A stretch of DNA of 64,000 nt, taken from assembly GCA_028671895.1 (NCBI GenBank), contig CM053801.1, forward strand, positions 40,304,836 to 40,368,835. The letters are read 5' to 3'. A program made the position numbers and the translations under genes. The notes under the pieces are model-generated. The model saw only the letters and a list, made by a program, of their open reading frames with translations, was not told the origin of the DNA and searched no databases. This document shows positions 36,056-46,592 of this stretch, piece after piece (the first letter of the stretch is position 1; each line of letters starts with the position of its first letter). The DNA comes from Oenanthe sinensis. Lineage: Eukaryota > Streptophyta > Magnoliopsida > Apiales > Apiaceae.

Positions 36056-37410
36056 AAGGTGTTACCCTTATGTGGTGAGTCAGGTAAGAGTGTTGGCTCC
36101 ATTCTGAGTTGTAAATAAGGTGAATTTTAAACATTGATGTTTTCTATCATCAAAATTTCTGAAGAAAGAGATTTAGATGGAGATTGAGGAGTAGTAATAG
36201 ATAAAGAGTGGGGTTGTGTCTCAGCATTTACCTGAGACACATCAATAGAAGAAACCGAAGGCTCCACCAAATATACCTTTTTGAGAAGGTGTAGGTAGGG
36301 ATGTGTTTAATTCATTTATCACAGTTTCAATCTTTTGAGAGATTGGACTAGTGGTTGGCTGGATAATCTCACCCTCTCCAACCTTATTCTTATGGCTTTC
36401 TTGATGTTGGTCAGTTCCCTCACCCTCAACAACCACATTCACACTCCCTTCAGTGGTTTTTCTTTTTCTGGATTTTACAACAACAGTTTGTTGATATTTG
36501 AATTTATAGGGTTTTGCAACTTGGGTAGGAGGGATGGGGGCATTTCCATCTCCCTCTATTGTTGCATAAGGCAAAGAAAGAGGTATTTGTACCTCAAGGA
36601 AAGAGAAATGAGTTTTGAGGAATACTTATACAAAAGGGGGATATGTGAGGCACAACTTCAGATGTAAGTTGATTTTCATCAAGTCCTTCAAGACCCTTTT
36701 GTTCTGTGTCCATGGCTCCATTGTCTCCATGGCATCTGTAGTTTCTATCTCTCCAACAAAGTGATTAATAAACAACATAATGAATCTAGCAAAATAAATG
36801 TTATTTTTCCTAGACTCCTTATTTCCTAACTTAGCAATTAACTCATTTAGGAGAAATGTGCCAAGATCAAAATACTTATTAAACATGATACTATAAGCAA
36901 TTTGTTGCATACTGGTAGTAATAACATCAAAATTAATTATTTTTCCAGAAAATACCTTGATAATGGCATCAAAGAAATATGTCTATTCTTTTTTTAAATT
37001 CTTTTTAACTACCTCTTCTAAATTACAATCATTTTCAGCATAATTAACAGAGGCTAACATGTTTCTAATGTCATCATCCTTAGGCATGACATCAGTATTA
37101 TTAGCATAAATCTCTAAACATTCAGAAATAATAACATTGGTAAGAGTGTAAAGTTTACCTTTACAAGTGTAAGATATTACCTTCCCTTCATTTGATACTT
37201 ATGCAGACTGCCAAAATTCATCTGCAAGTTCACACTATTGTGGGTGCTCCATTTAAAGCTTTTGACAACTTGCATTCACTGAGAAACTTCATCAAAGGAT
37301 AAAAGTCTGCAGGGACATCCTCCACTGTCATACAAGCTATGAAATTGTTCTGCTCGTAGATGAAGCCAGTTAATGATGAGATCTTATTTTATGGTTCCAT
37401 TGTTATTCTT
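36056..37410 (-). pseudogene. Extra 3' ORF of Sirevirus-like copy D (plant transposon-protein-like)
   Basis: In minus-strand order, a probable start region (from about 37401) leads to 'VEDVPADFYPLMKFLSECKL', then stops. An open piece at 36910-36626 reads MQQIAYSIMFNKYFDLGTFL, 'NIYFARFIMLFINHFVG', 'WTQNKRVLKDLMKINL'. A Pro/Ser/Lys-rich piece follows at 36574-36242. All align with 46263-47575 of the forward copy. The copy is useful because it shows that the ORF normally has its own N-terminus (ISSLTGFIYEQNNFIACMTV) rather than reverse transcriptase in front. Function unknown; it resembles the 'putative plant transposon protein' family. Confidence 0.6.
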
Positions 37411-37940
37411 AGAGTAGATTATAGAAGATACTTAAAGAAAAGTGAGTAAAATTGCCTTTGGGTTCTTAGAGAGTAAAAAGCAAAGAAATTGGTAACAAAA
37501 ATAGCAGGTGAAATGAAATGAGAAATGATACTGCTATTTATATTTTTCGAGAATAAAATGACTTAAAAATAAGTCACACCAATTATTTTTACTTAAAAAA
37601 ATGATCGTTGAGTATGAAATAAAAGAAATATACCCCTAAATAACAATCGATTTTATACATACAGATGTATATGTATTTATCGATGGATAAAATAGAGTAT
37701 CAACGGCTATGAGTTAATCAACGGATGTTTAGAATCGACAGAAATTCCATTACCATCGATGGGTAATCACATCCATTGAGTAATAAACAATTCATCAATC
37801 GATAGGCAATTACCAGGATAATTATCTGTCGACAGATAAATATTCATCGATATGTATATATTTTATCAGTTGATCAAATATATCCATTGATGGTTGAAAA
37901 ATATCCATTGATAATTAACATATTTATTAATTGATCACTT
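37411..37940 (-). other. Motif-rich non-coding stretch of copy D
   Basis: No ORF is recognised. From about 37675 to 37930 there are around ten TATCCAT(C/T)GATGG-like or TATCAGTTGATC-like motifs in both orientations, for example TCGATGGATA at 37680, CCATCGATGGGTAA at 37753 and TATCCATTGATGG at 37879. It probably belongs to the region upstream of the extra ORF. Confidence 0.4.
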
Positions 37941-38090
37941 AGTCATAATTTTAAATAAATAAAAGAGTTTGAATGATGATGAAATTGAGTTGAATGTGAG
38001 TACTATATTAAATAAAAATTATAGAATAAGTGAGATTCTTAAAATAGAAAATATAATTTAAATTATATCCTATATATAATAAGAGTAAGA
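37941..38090. repeat. Inverted copy of the 35.0-35.2 kb repeat
   Basis: TTTTAAATAAATAAAAGAGT and the next 110 bases match the reverse complement of about 35040-35187 closely. With that copy it forms an inverted repeat of about 140 bp flanking the truncated element at 35207-37940. Confidence 0.75.
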
Positions 38091-38904
38091 GTGATCTTAT
38101 CCAAATACTACCAAAGGTCAAAGAATCGATCTTAATAACTACATAATATTATATAATAATTATTTATAAGTTATAATTTATTATTAAGATTCCTAAAAAT
38201 TATAATTTTTCTTACCTCACTTCATATTATAACTTAAATTCTATTAGATATCTTAGTAATATATAAATTTGAACTTAAAGAGTTATTTTGGAGTTAATTA
38301 AAAAGAAAATTCGTAATTATTGTGATACTTACACGGTAGGCATTGTTTGGACTATATTTGATTTTCAGAAATCAGAATTTGACGATTTTACTGTCCACAC
38401 GAATCTTATAAATATATCTTTAATTCCGAGGTGGTCCAACATCCAAAATCTAACCGGAGTATCATGTAATCTAGACATCTAGACATAAAAGACACTTATG
38501 AATTTTTATCGAAGAATTCTATTTCATTTAGGAAACCTTTTTATAATTTGTTTAAAACATTAAAATACTTTTTATAGTAGATTTATATAGAGACGTATCA
38601 TATATCAGACATTATTATGTATTATTATTAGATTATAGTAGAGATATTATTAGGGTTTTATGGAGAGATGGAGAGAGACCATGAATTTTCCTTTTGAGAG
38701 GAAGGATTAAAGTTTTTCTTATTCAAATCTTTTTTATAAAAATATCTAATATATTGTATAAGATATTAGGGTAGCTTTGTATGGGGACCAATTACATTTA
38801 TAAGAGAAATTATTATACTGAGAACTCAGAAATCTTATTAATTTATTGGTTTGGATCGAATTGAAGAAATTAGGTTTATTCAAAAATAATAATTATTTGA
38901 GTTG
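38091..38904. other. AT-rich spacer, nothing recognised
   Basis: No coding frame, LTR or terminal repeat was recognised. Short open frames here are AT-rich and lack protein-like composition. Confidence 0.5.
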
Positions 38905-39862
38905 TCCGGCTAAGAGTTCAACCTTAGTCTAAGATATAAAAATTTCCTTGATAGAAAACCCAAATGCTCATCTATTTCATCCATTTCATTCTTAGTACAT
39001 GACTCATCATCTTCAACTATTTCTTTTATTTTGCTAGTTAAAGATTCATCATATCTAATGCCACTTGTAGCCTTTCTAGGGACTCTCTTTCTTCCCTTCT
39101 CTGACAACAACATCTTCACAGGGTTCTGCAACTTGCTTATCCTTGATCACTAATGCAACAAACTTTTCCTTCTTCTGACTTTTCTCAATCTCTTTATCTT
39201 GTTGTAGTTCCAACTCATAGGTTTTTAAGATTCCATACAGTTTGTCAATAGTATATTCTTTAAAGTCAGGAGATTGTCTTATAGAAACATTCATTGGTTT
39301 CCATTCCTTGGGTAAGGACCTCAAAAATTTTAGGTTAGTATCTTCAACAACATATACTCTTTCATATAATTTTAGCTCATTCAGTAGCTTTTAAAACCTA
39401 CTATGCGTGTCATTGATTGCTTCACTACACTTGAAGTGAAAGGCCTCATATTTCTGAATCAAGAGTTGCATCTTGCTCTTTCCTACTTGCTCAGTGCCTT
39501 CACATAGAGTTTGAAGAGTATCCCAGACTTCTTTGGAGGTTGTACAGTTGATAACATTGTCAAACATATCCTTGTCAAGACTATTAAACAAAATGTTCAT
39601 AGCCTTTTTATCCTTGTGTACTTCTTTTTCATCCTCATTTGTGTATTCACTCACATGTTTTGGAATAAGCTTGTCTGGTGCTTGAGTACCATTTGCATTC
39701 ACACTCGTAACTATTTTCATAGGCACATGTGGACCTTTCTATATGTAATTAACAAAGGAAGGATCAATGGATAACAGATGCAAGTGCATTTTGACTTTCC
39801 AAAGAAAGTACTTATCTTTTTCAAGAACTGGAATTTTCACCCCTGTGTCTTTTTGACTCATA
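38905..39862 (-). pseudogene. Sirevirus-like gag, copy B, truncated
   Basis: On the minus strand gag starts near 39860 (MSQKDTGVKIPVLEKDKYFL) and reads through 'MHLHLLSIDPSF', 'NILFNSLDKDMFDNVINCTT', 'LRSLPKEWKPMNVSI' and 'LYGILKTYELELQQD' to 'FLSRKFLYLRLR'. Stops or frameshifts occur near 39740, 39390 and 39100. The UBN2-type gag core is complete, but the zinc knuckle and pol are gone; the match stops at about 38905. Confidence 0.8.
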
Positions 39863-39904
39863 CTTGATATACATAGATCTTAACTTTCTGTATGTTGAAA
39901 ACCT

Positions 39905-39917
39905 GGCTCTGATACTA
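39905..39917 (-). other. Primer-binding site of copy B (one mismatch)
   Basis: The complement reads TAGTATCAGAGCC, against the standard TGGTATCAGAGCC. It lies between the 5' LTR (right) and gag (left), which sets minus orientation. Confidence 0.75.
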
Positions 39918-39920
39918 ATT

Positions 39921-41141
39921 ATTATTTTCCCTTAGTACAAGTTTGTAGAGGGGGGGTTGAATACAAACTTAAGAATTTTGACTAATTCTTGCGGATTCAA
40001 GTTTGTACGTTGATGAATTTAGTGTTTTTGTATTTGGAAATAAGAAACTTTAATATATAACTAATTTATAGTATTAAATAACAAAACATATAAAATTATT
40101 AGTGGATTGTTTTTCCACTATTGAGTTTTTACTTTCAATTAACCTTGGTAAGATTACCAAGCTGCTTACAAAAAAAAATGAACAAAAGAAAAGCAAATAC
40201 AATGGTTTCCAACTTTTCTATGTTTTTCTTGTTATTGTTTTTTTGCGCTCCCCTACTTTTGTTACAATGAACTGCAAAAAATATATATAGCAGTTCACAA
40301 CCTACATCTATTTTTCTATCGACAGATAAAATGTAAATTAAAAATTACATTTTATAATGTATTTACTAAAATAGATTGTAGCTACTTTTCACAGTCTCCT
40401 TTGCATTTGTTTTATTCTGGAAAAATCTTTGTCTTGATCTTTTCTTTGAAGACTATGTTGCCTTGAAAGTCTTCACAACCCTGACATGATTGTCTTCCAT
40501 TGATTTAGTTTCTGCAAGGATCCCATTCCTTTTGTCTTTAACTAATTTGGAAAACCTTGATCAACTGATAATTGCTGTAAAGCTTATCAGTTGATCTTTT
40601 TTTGCTTATCCATCGATTAATGTGTTATCCATTGATCAATTGATGTATCAATGGATAATTAGGTTGTCCATCGACTCCTTATCCATTGATTGCCTTTATC
40701 CGTTGATAGACTTGATGCTTTCATCTGTTGATAGAGATCCATTGATTTGACTTTTATTGAACCTTATCCATTGAATAGTGTCTTTATCCATTGATTTCAA
40801 TATCTGTTGATCACTTCATTTGAGAGAATTCTAACTTAGAATATTTATAATTTGTCATCCATTCTTCTCATCAGTCTAAGAACTATCAATTGAAGTCAAA
40901 TAGATATCGATTGACTAGAACTTAACATCCATCGAGGCATTATAATCAATTGATAAATAAGAAACATGAATCAACTGCTGCAATCCAATTTATCAATTGA
41001 TTAATAACCACTTCAACTGATAATTAGTTCCCTAGTCAATGGATATTTATAAGTCATATATCCATTGACCAGTTACAAATAAAAATATCAAATTTATAAT
41101 TCTAAGAAATTTGTTATCATCATACTACATAATTCCTAACA
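39921..41141 (-). repeat. 5' LTR of Sirevirus-like copy B
   Basis: On the minus strand it begins TGTTAGGAATTATG at 41141 and ends ..CCCCCCCTCTACAAACTTGT, then ACTAAGGGAAAATAATA. It is about 1221 bp, like the LTR at 50898-52045. The interval 40600-41070 holds about 15 copies of TATCCATYGAT-type motifs. At 41142 the sequence becomes the interior of another LTR in opposite orientation, so copy B appears to have inserted into the LTR of copy C. Confidence 0.82.
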
Positions 41142-41735
41142 AGAACTCTAAATCAATATAAGACAGTTTTGTCAGAACTGTGAAGACTTTCGAGGAACAC
41201 TGTCCCCAAGGAGAAGAATAAGGCAAAAACTTTTCCAGAACAAGGCAAAGACCTATGAAGACTGTGAAAGAAGCTACATTCTATTTTAGTGCAAACATTG
41301 TAAAATGTAATTTGTACTTTTATTAGTTGATAGAAAATAGATATAGGAATTGAACTACTATATATACATTAGATTGTAGCATTTAAGTAGAAGTTGAACA
41401 ACAAAAACACAAGAAAAGTATAGTAAGAGATATGATTCATTAGTAGTGCTTTTTTTTGTTCATCTTTACATTTGTAAGCATCTTCATTTTTAGAGCAAGC
41501 TTATTTGAAAGCAAAAATATTCATGAGTGAAAAATCAATCCACTAGTAATTTTTAAAGAATTGTTTTCAAGTACTTAGTTTAAATTTCTTTTGTAATATT
41601 TCTTAGTTTAATATCTCAAATAATCAAACACTCTTGATTGCAAACTTATAAATCCACAATAATTTGATATAATTCTTAAGTTGTATTCAACCCCCCTCTA
41701 CAAACTTATCGTTAAAGTACTAAGGGAAAATAACA
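41142..41735 (+). repeat. Distal part of the 5' LTR of Sirevirus-like copy C
   Basis: Plus-strand sequence from AGAACTCTAAATCAATATAA to ..CCCCCCTCTACAAACTTATC and AAAATAACA matches the second half of the copy B LTR in reverse. The first half is missing; it would lie on the far side of the copy B insertion. Confidence 0.8.
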
Positions 41736-41737
41736 AT

Positions 41738-41750
41738 TGATATCAGAGCC
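41738..41750 (+). other. Primer-binding site of copy C (one mismatch)
   Basis: TGATATCAGAGCC lies two bases after the LTR end; the standard site is TGGTATCAGAGCC. Confidence 0.78.
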
Positions 41751-41795
41751 TAGCTTTCAACATATAGAAAGTTAAGATCTAAGTACATCAATAAT

Positions 41796-44160
41796 GAGTC
41801 ACAAAGACACATGAATGAAGATTCCAGTTCTTGAAAAGAAGAGTACTTTCCCTGGAAAGTAAAAATACACTTGCATCTACTATCCATTGATCCATCCTAT
41901 GTTCATTGCATAGAAAAAGGTCCACGTGTACCTATGAAAATAGTTACAAGTGTGAATGCAGACGGTACTCAATCACCAGATAAACTTATTCCAAAGCCTA
42001 TGCTGAATACACAGGTGATGATGAAAAGGAAGTGCACAAGGACAAAAAGGCTATGAACATTCTGTTTAATGGTCTTGACAAGGATATGTTTGACAATATT
42101 ATCAACTGCACAGCCTCTAAAGAAGTCTGGAATACTCTTCAAACTCTATGTGAAGGCACTGAGCAAGTAAGGAAGAACAGAATGCAACTCTTGATTAATA
42201 AATATGAGGCCTTTCACTTCAAGAGTGTTGAAACAATTAATGACAAGTATAGTAGGTTTCAGAAGCTTTTAAATGAGCTAAAACTATATCGAAGAGTATA
42301 TGTTGTTGAGGATACCAATCTCAAGTTATTGAGGTCCTTACCTAAGGAATGGAAACCAATGTTTGTGTCCATTAAGAAGTTTCTTGACTTCAAAGAGTAC
42401 ACTCTTGATAAGTTATATGGAATTATGAAAACCTATGAGTTGGAACTACAACAAGATGAAGAGATTGAGAAAAGTCAGAGAAAGGACAAGTCTGTTGCCT
42501 TGGTGGTAATGGATAAGCAAGTTGCAGAACCCTGTGAAGATGTTGCTGTTTAAGAAGGAAGGAAAGTGACTCATGAAAAAGTTATAAGTGGCTATAAGCG
42601 TGATGAGTCTTCAACTAGTAAGAGAAAAGAATTAGTTGAGGACGATAAATCATATACCAAGGAAGATATTGATGAAATAGATGAGCATCTAGATTTTCTA
42701 TCAAGAAAATTCTCAAAACTTAAATTCAAAAGAAATCCAATGCAGGGGCCTGGATCCCAGTTTAGAAAAGAAAGTCAATAAAACAGAAATCTTATTGACA
42801 GAACTCAAATAAATGTTTCAACTGTGGATTGACTGGTCACTTTTCTAATGAATGCAGAAAGTCAAAAATGGAGAAGAAATCAAAGTTCAGTGATGGTATT
42901 GATTACAAGAAAAAATACTTTGATTTGTTAAAATAAAAAGAAAAAGGCTTTTGTTATAGAAGAAAAGGAATGGCTACTGAGGATGACTCTGAAGAAGAAG
43001 AATTCATCAATCTTGCACTTATGGTTAACCATGATGATCAAGAAGCTAGTTCATCTAGCAATCAGATAATTTCTATAAATCAATCTGAGTTATCTAAAGA
43101 TGAATGCAATACTACAATTACTGAAATGACTAATGAATTATACAATTTGCATGTTAATCTTAAGTCCCTGAATAAGGAAAACACTAGACTCAAAAGCTTA
43201 ATAGAATCTCTAACTAAATGAAACACACATCTAGAGAGTGAGCTAGTGCAAATGGATAGACTCAAGATAGAGAATAGAGATGCCAGAGATGAACTAGTTG
43301 AGTTTAAAAAGAAGATAGAAACTCTGAAGGAACAACTAGAAGAAGAACTAAGAACCATTGACAAATGGAATAGATCTAGTAAAGCTAGCATAAAGTTGAA
43401 TGACATTTATGGATCAAAATTTTTCACCATGTTGTCTAAGAATCTTGAAAAATTAGCTATTGATGAGAATCAATCATTGGATAAGGAGCAATCGATTGCT
43501 AATCTTGAATCAACTGATAAGGATTATCCATCGATTGATAATGTTGACTTAATAGATAATTATCCATCGATTGAGAAATCATGAACTACTAAACACTCTA
43601 TTTTAAAAACCAATCTTAACAGACCTATTAAATTTATAGAGGAAGGTAACTCCTCTAATCCTCAAAACAAAGTTGAGAAGGCCAATATAGAGTATTTATC
43701 TAGAAACTAGTTAAAAGAAAAACTAGAAAAGATAAATCCTGAAACTAAGCCAAAAGGGAAAAAGAAAAAGGACAAGAATGGTAAAGTAGGCATAAATAAG
43801 CACAATAACTATACACCTGACATGTATGCACCTAGAAAAATATGAGTTAAATGTGGTGGTAAAAATCATCGATCTGTGCACTATAAATCTGAAATGCCTG
43901 TTATGCCTAATATATCTACAAATTCTATTTTTCCTCAATTAGTTGTTTCTCATGCTATTCATGCTCAATATGCATCTATGTCTTATATGTTTAATCCATA
44001 TATTGCATTTGACAACATGAATATTCCTACAATGCCTTGGAATATGAATACCAATGTTCATGCTTCGAATTTCTCTAATTCTGCAAGCATGAATAATCCA
44101 AGCATTAGCACTGAGAACTCTAAGGTAAGGAAACTAACACGTAAGGTTGAATGGAATTAA
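41796..44160 (+). pseudogene. Sirevirus-like gag of copy C with zinc knuckle and coiled coil
   Basis: ATG 41796 is followed within 18 bases by a TGA. The gag core is then read in two frames (41871-42056 and 42032-42553): 'SIDPSYVHCIEKGPRVPMKI', 'NILFNGLDKDMFDNIINCTA', 'LRSLPKEWKPMFVS'. A CCHC zinc knuckle, CFNCGLTGHFSNEC, lies at 42814-42858. Next come a Glu-rich stretch (DDSEEEEF), a long coiled coil (42970-43406) and a repeat-bearing tail (SIDN, PSIEKS; 43440-43584). A degenerate second knuckle (KCGGKNHRSVH) and a Met/Asn/Pro-rich end (43876-44160) follow. Several stops and frameshifts make it non-functional as it stands. Confidence 0.78.
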
Positions 44161-44236
44161 AACCATCTAAACCAAATGAACTAAATTTGGTAACCAAACC
44201 AAAGGTAGCAACTAATAAGAAAGGACCCAAGGCAAC

Positions 44237-45247
44237 TTGGGTACCAAAATCAACTTGATTGTTTTTGGATGTGTGCAGGAAAAGAGGAAAAATCTTTGGT
44301 ACTTGGACAGTGGGTGTTCAAGGCACATAACTGGAGATAAGTCCATGCTTACACAGTTTGAGGAGAAAGCTGGCCCTGGAGTGACATTTGGAGATGACAG
44401 TAAAGGTTACACCATGGGATTTGGCTTGATTTCAAAAGATAATGTCATCATTGAACCTGTTGCACTAGTTGATGGCTTAAGACATAATTTGTTAAGTATT
44501 AGTCAATTATGTGATAGTGGAAATAAAGTATGTTTCACAACTGAAGCATGCATAATTTCCAGCAGGAAAGATGGAAGCCTAGTGTTGAATGGGAATAGAA
44601 AAGGAAATGTGTACATAGCTAATTCTAACTCAATAAATGCAGATTCAATGACATGTCTTCTTTCAAAAGCAAGTACAGATGATTGATGGCTATGTCACAA
44701 GAAATTAGCTCACTTAAATTTCTAAGCCATGAATCAATTGGAAAAGAAAAATCAAGTGAGAGGATTACCACAGATGGAATTTGTCAAGGATAGATTGTGT
44801 GATGCTTGTCAAAAAGGCAAACAGAGAAAAGCATCATTCAAGTCAAAATTAGAGTCATCAATTGAGAAACCACTTGAGCTATTACATATGGATTTGTTTG
44901 GCCCTATAAACATTATGTCCATTGCAAAGAAAAAGTATGCTCTAGTCATTGTGGATGATTTTTCAAGATTCTTATGGACTTATTTCTTATATTCAAAAGA
45001 TGAAACAAGTGAACTCATCATCAAACACATTAAGGAACTGGGGAAAAGTCTTGGATTGGATGTAAAGAAAATAAGAAGTGACAATGGAATAGAATTCAAG
45101 AATTCTACAGTAAAGGAGTTCTGTGAAGCCAAGGGAATCATTAATACTTTTTCTGCACCAAGGACACCTCAACAAAATAGGGAAGTTGAAAGAAAGAACA
45201 TGACATTGATCGAAGTAGCTAGAACAATGTTGGAAGATGCTAAATTG
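44237..45247 (+). pseudogene. Protease and integrase region of copy C pol
   Basis: The frame at 44237-44686 holds the aspartic protease (WYLDSGCSRHITG, catalytic DSG). A TGA at 44684-44686 interrupts the GAG-pre-integrase segment (CHKKLAHLNF, with a further stop). The frame at 44729-45250 holds the integrase core: first Asp in HMDLFGPINI, second in IRSDNGIEFKN, Glu in EVERKNMTLIEVART. The Gly usual in PQQNG is Arg here. TAA at 45248 ends the frame, and the next 260 bp are decayed. Residue patterns (KKKYALVIVDDFSRFLWTYF) fit the SIRE/Maximus lineage. Integrase would join the DNA copy to the host genome. Confidence 0.8.
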
Positions 45248-45514
45248 TAAATTTATTTCTGGACTGAGGCTATCAATGCAGCATGCTATTTATAAAACAT
45301 TTCCATAGTAAATCAAGCACAATGAAAAACTCTATATCAATTGATCAAGAAAGACAAAAAGCCAAAAATGGGGTTTTTTCATATCTTTGGTTGCAAATGC
45401 TATGTCCTGTGAAATCAAGGTGAAAACCTAGGAAAATTTGAAGTCAAGGCTGATGAAGCCATATTTGTTGGGTATGCACTATCAAGTATAGCCTACAGAG
45501 TCTACAAACTTAGA

Positions 45515-45775
45515 TTGCACAATATTATGGAATCTGTACATGTAGTCTTTGATGATAAACAGATTCAAGACTTATTTGATGAAAGAAATCATGACACACT
45601 GCAAATTGAAAATGAGTCCAATGAGATAAATAAAGAAAGTGATGAAGAAGTAGGTCTATTAAATTCTCAAGTACTCAGAAACCTAATATCAGTTGATGTC
45701 ACAACATCAATGGATAATTTATCAATTGACAGACATCCATCAACTGATAATGCATCAACTAATAATCCTTAAATG
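45515..45775 (+). pseudogene. Linker between integrase and RT of copy C, repeat-bearing
   Basis: The open frame holds 'MHNIMESVHVVFDDKQIQDL' (end of the integrase region) and then a Ser/Thr/Asp/Asn-rich tail, TTSMDNLSIDRHPSTDNAST. The DNA of that tail contains four TCAATGGATAA/TCAACTGATAA-like motifs of the kind iterated in the LTR. Confidence 0.6.
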
Positions 45776-45851
45776 GATAACCAACATTTTACATATAGGG
45801 TATCTAACTCAGGGGGAGGGTTTCAAAATCAATCTTCAACTTTAAGTCAAT

Positions 45852-46592
45852 ATGAGTACACCAACAATAGTAATGAAGCCTCTTCTTCAAGAAGAAATTT
45901 ACCTCCACAGAAGAAGGAATTTACCTCCACAGAGAAAATGGACCAAAAGTCACCAATTAATCATTAGAAATGCAAAAGATGGTGTCAAAACAAGGAGTGT
46001 TACTCAAAATGAGTGTTTGTATATCAGTTTTCTATCTCAAGAGGAACCGAAAAGAGTCGAAGATGCTCTAAAGGACCCTTATTGGGTATTCGCTATGCAA
46101 GAGGAACTCAATCAATTTGAAAGGAATAAAATATGGAAGCTGGTGCCCAAACTAAAAGACAGATCATTAATTGGTACAAAATGGGTATTCAGGAACAAGA
46201 TGGATGAAACTGGTACAGTGGCTAGAAAAAAAGCAAGGCTTGTGGAAAAAGAAGATGTCTCGACAGATTTTCATCCATTAATGAAATTTTTAAGTAAATG
46301 CAAACTCTCAAAGGCACTGAGTGAAGCACCAACAATAGTTTGTGAACTTGTAGAAGAATTCTGGAAATCTGCAGAGGTGTCAAAGGATGGTAAGGAAATA
46401 TCCTACACTTGTAGAGGTAAACAATATACTCTCACTAGTGTTATTGTTTCTGAATGCTTAGCTATTCTTGCTGATAACTGTGATACCATGCCTAAAGATG
46501 AGGAAATTAGAAATATATTAGTTGCTGTTAATTATGTTGAGCCTGAATCTAATCTAGGAGAAATAGTTAGAAAGAATCCAAGAAAAGAATGA
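45852..46592 (+). pseudogene. Fusion ORF: reverse transcriptase N-terminus joined to the extra 3' ORF
   Basis: This 246-codon frame reads 'PKRVEDALKDPYWVFAMQEE', 'FERNKIWKLVP', 'IGTKWVFRNKMDETG' and 'KKARLVEKED', the start of copia RT. At about 46250 it changes, without losing frame, to STDFHPLMKFLSKCKLSKAL, 'VCELVEEFWKSAEVSKDG' and 'TLTSVIVSECLAIL', which matches copy D's extra ORF. The RT catalytic YVDD, RNase H and the extra ORF's own N-terminus are absent. It ends at TGA 46590-46592. The fused protein cannot copy RNA; whether it is made is unknown. Confidence 0.78.
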
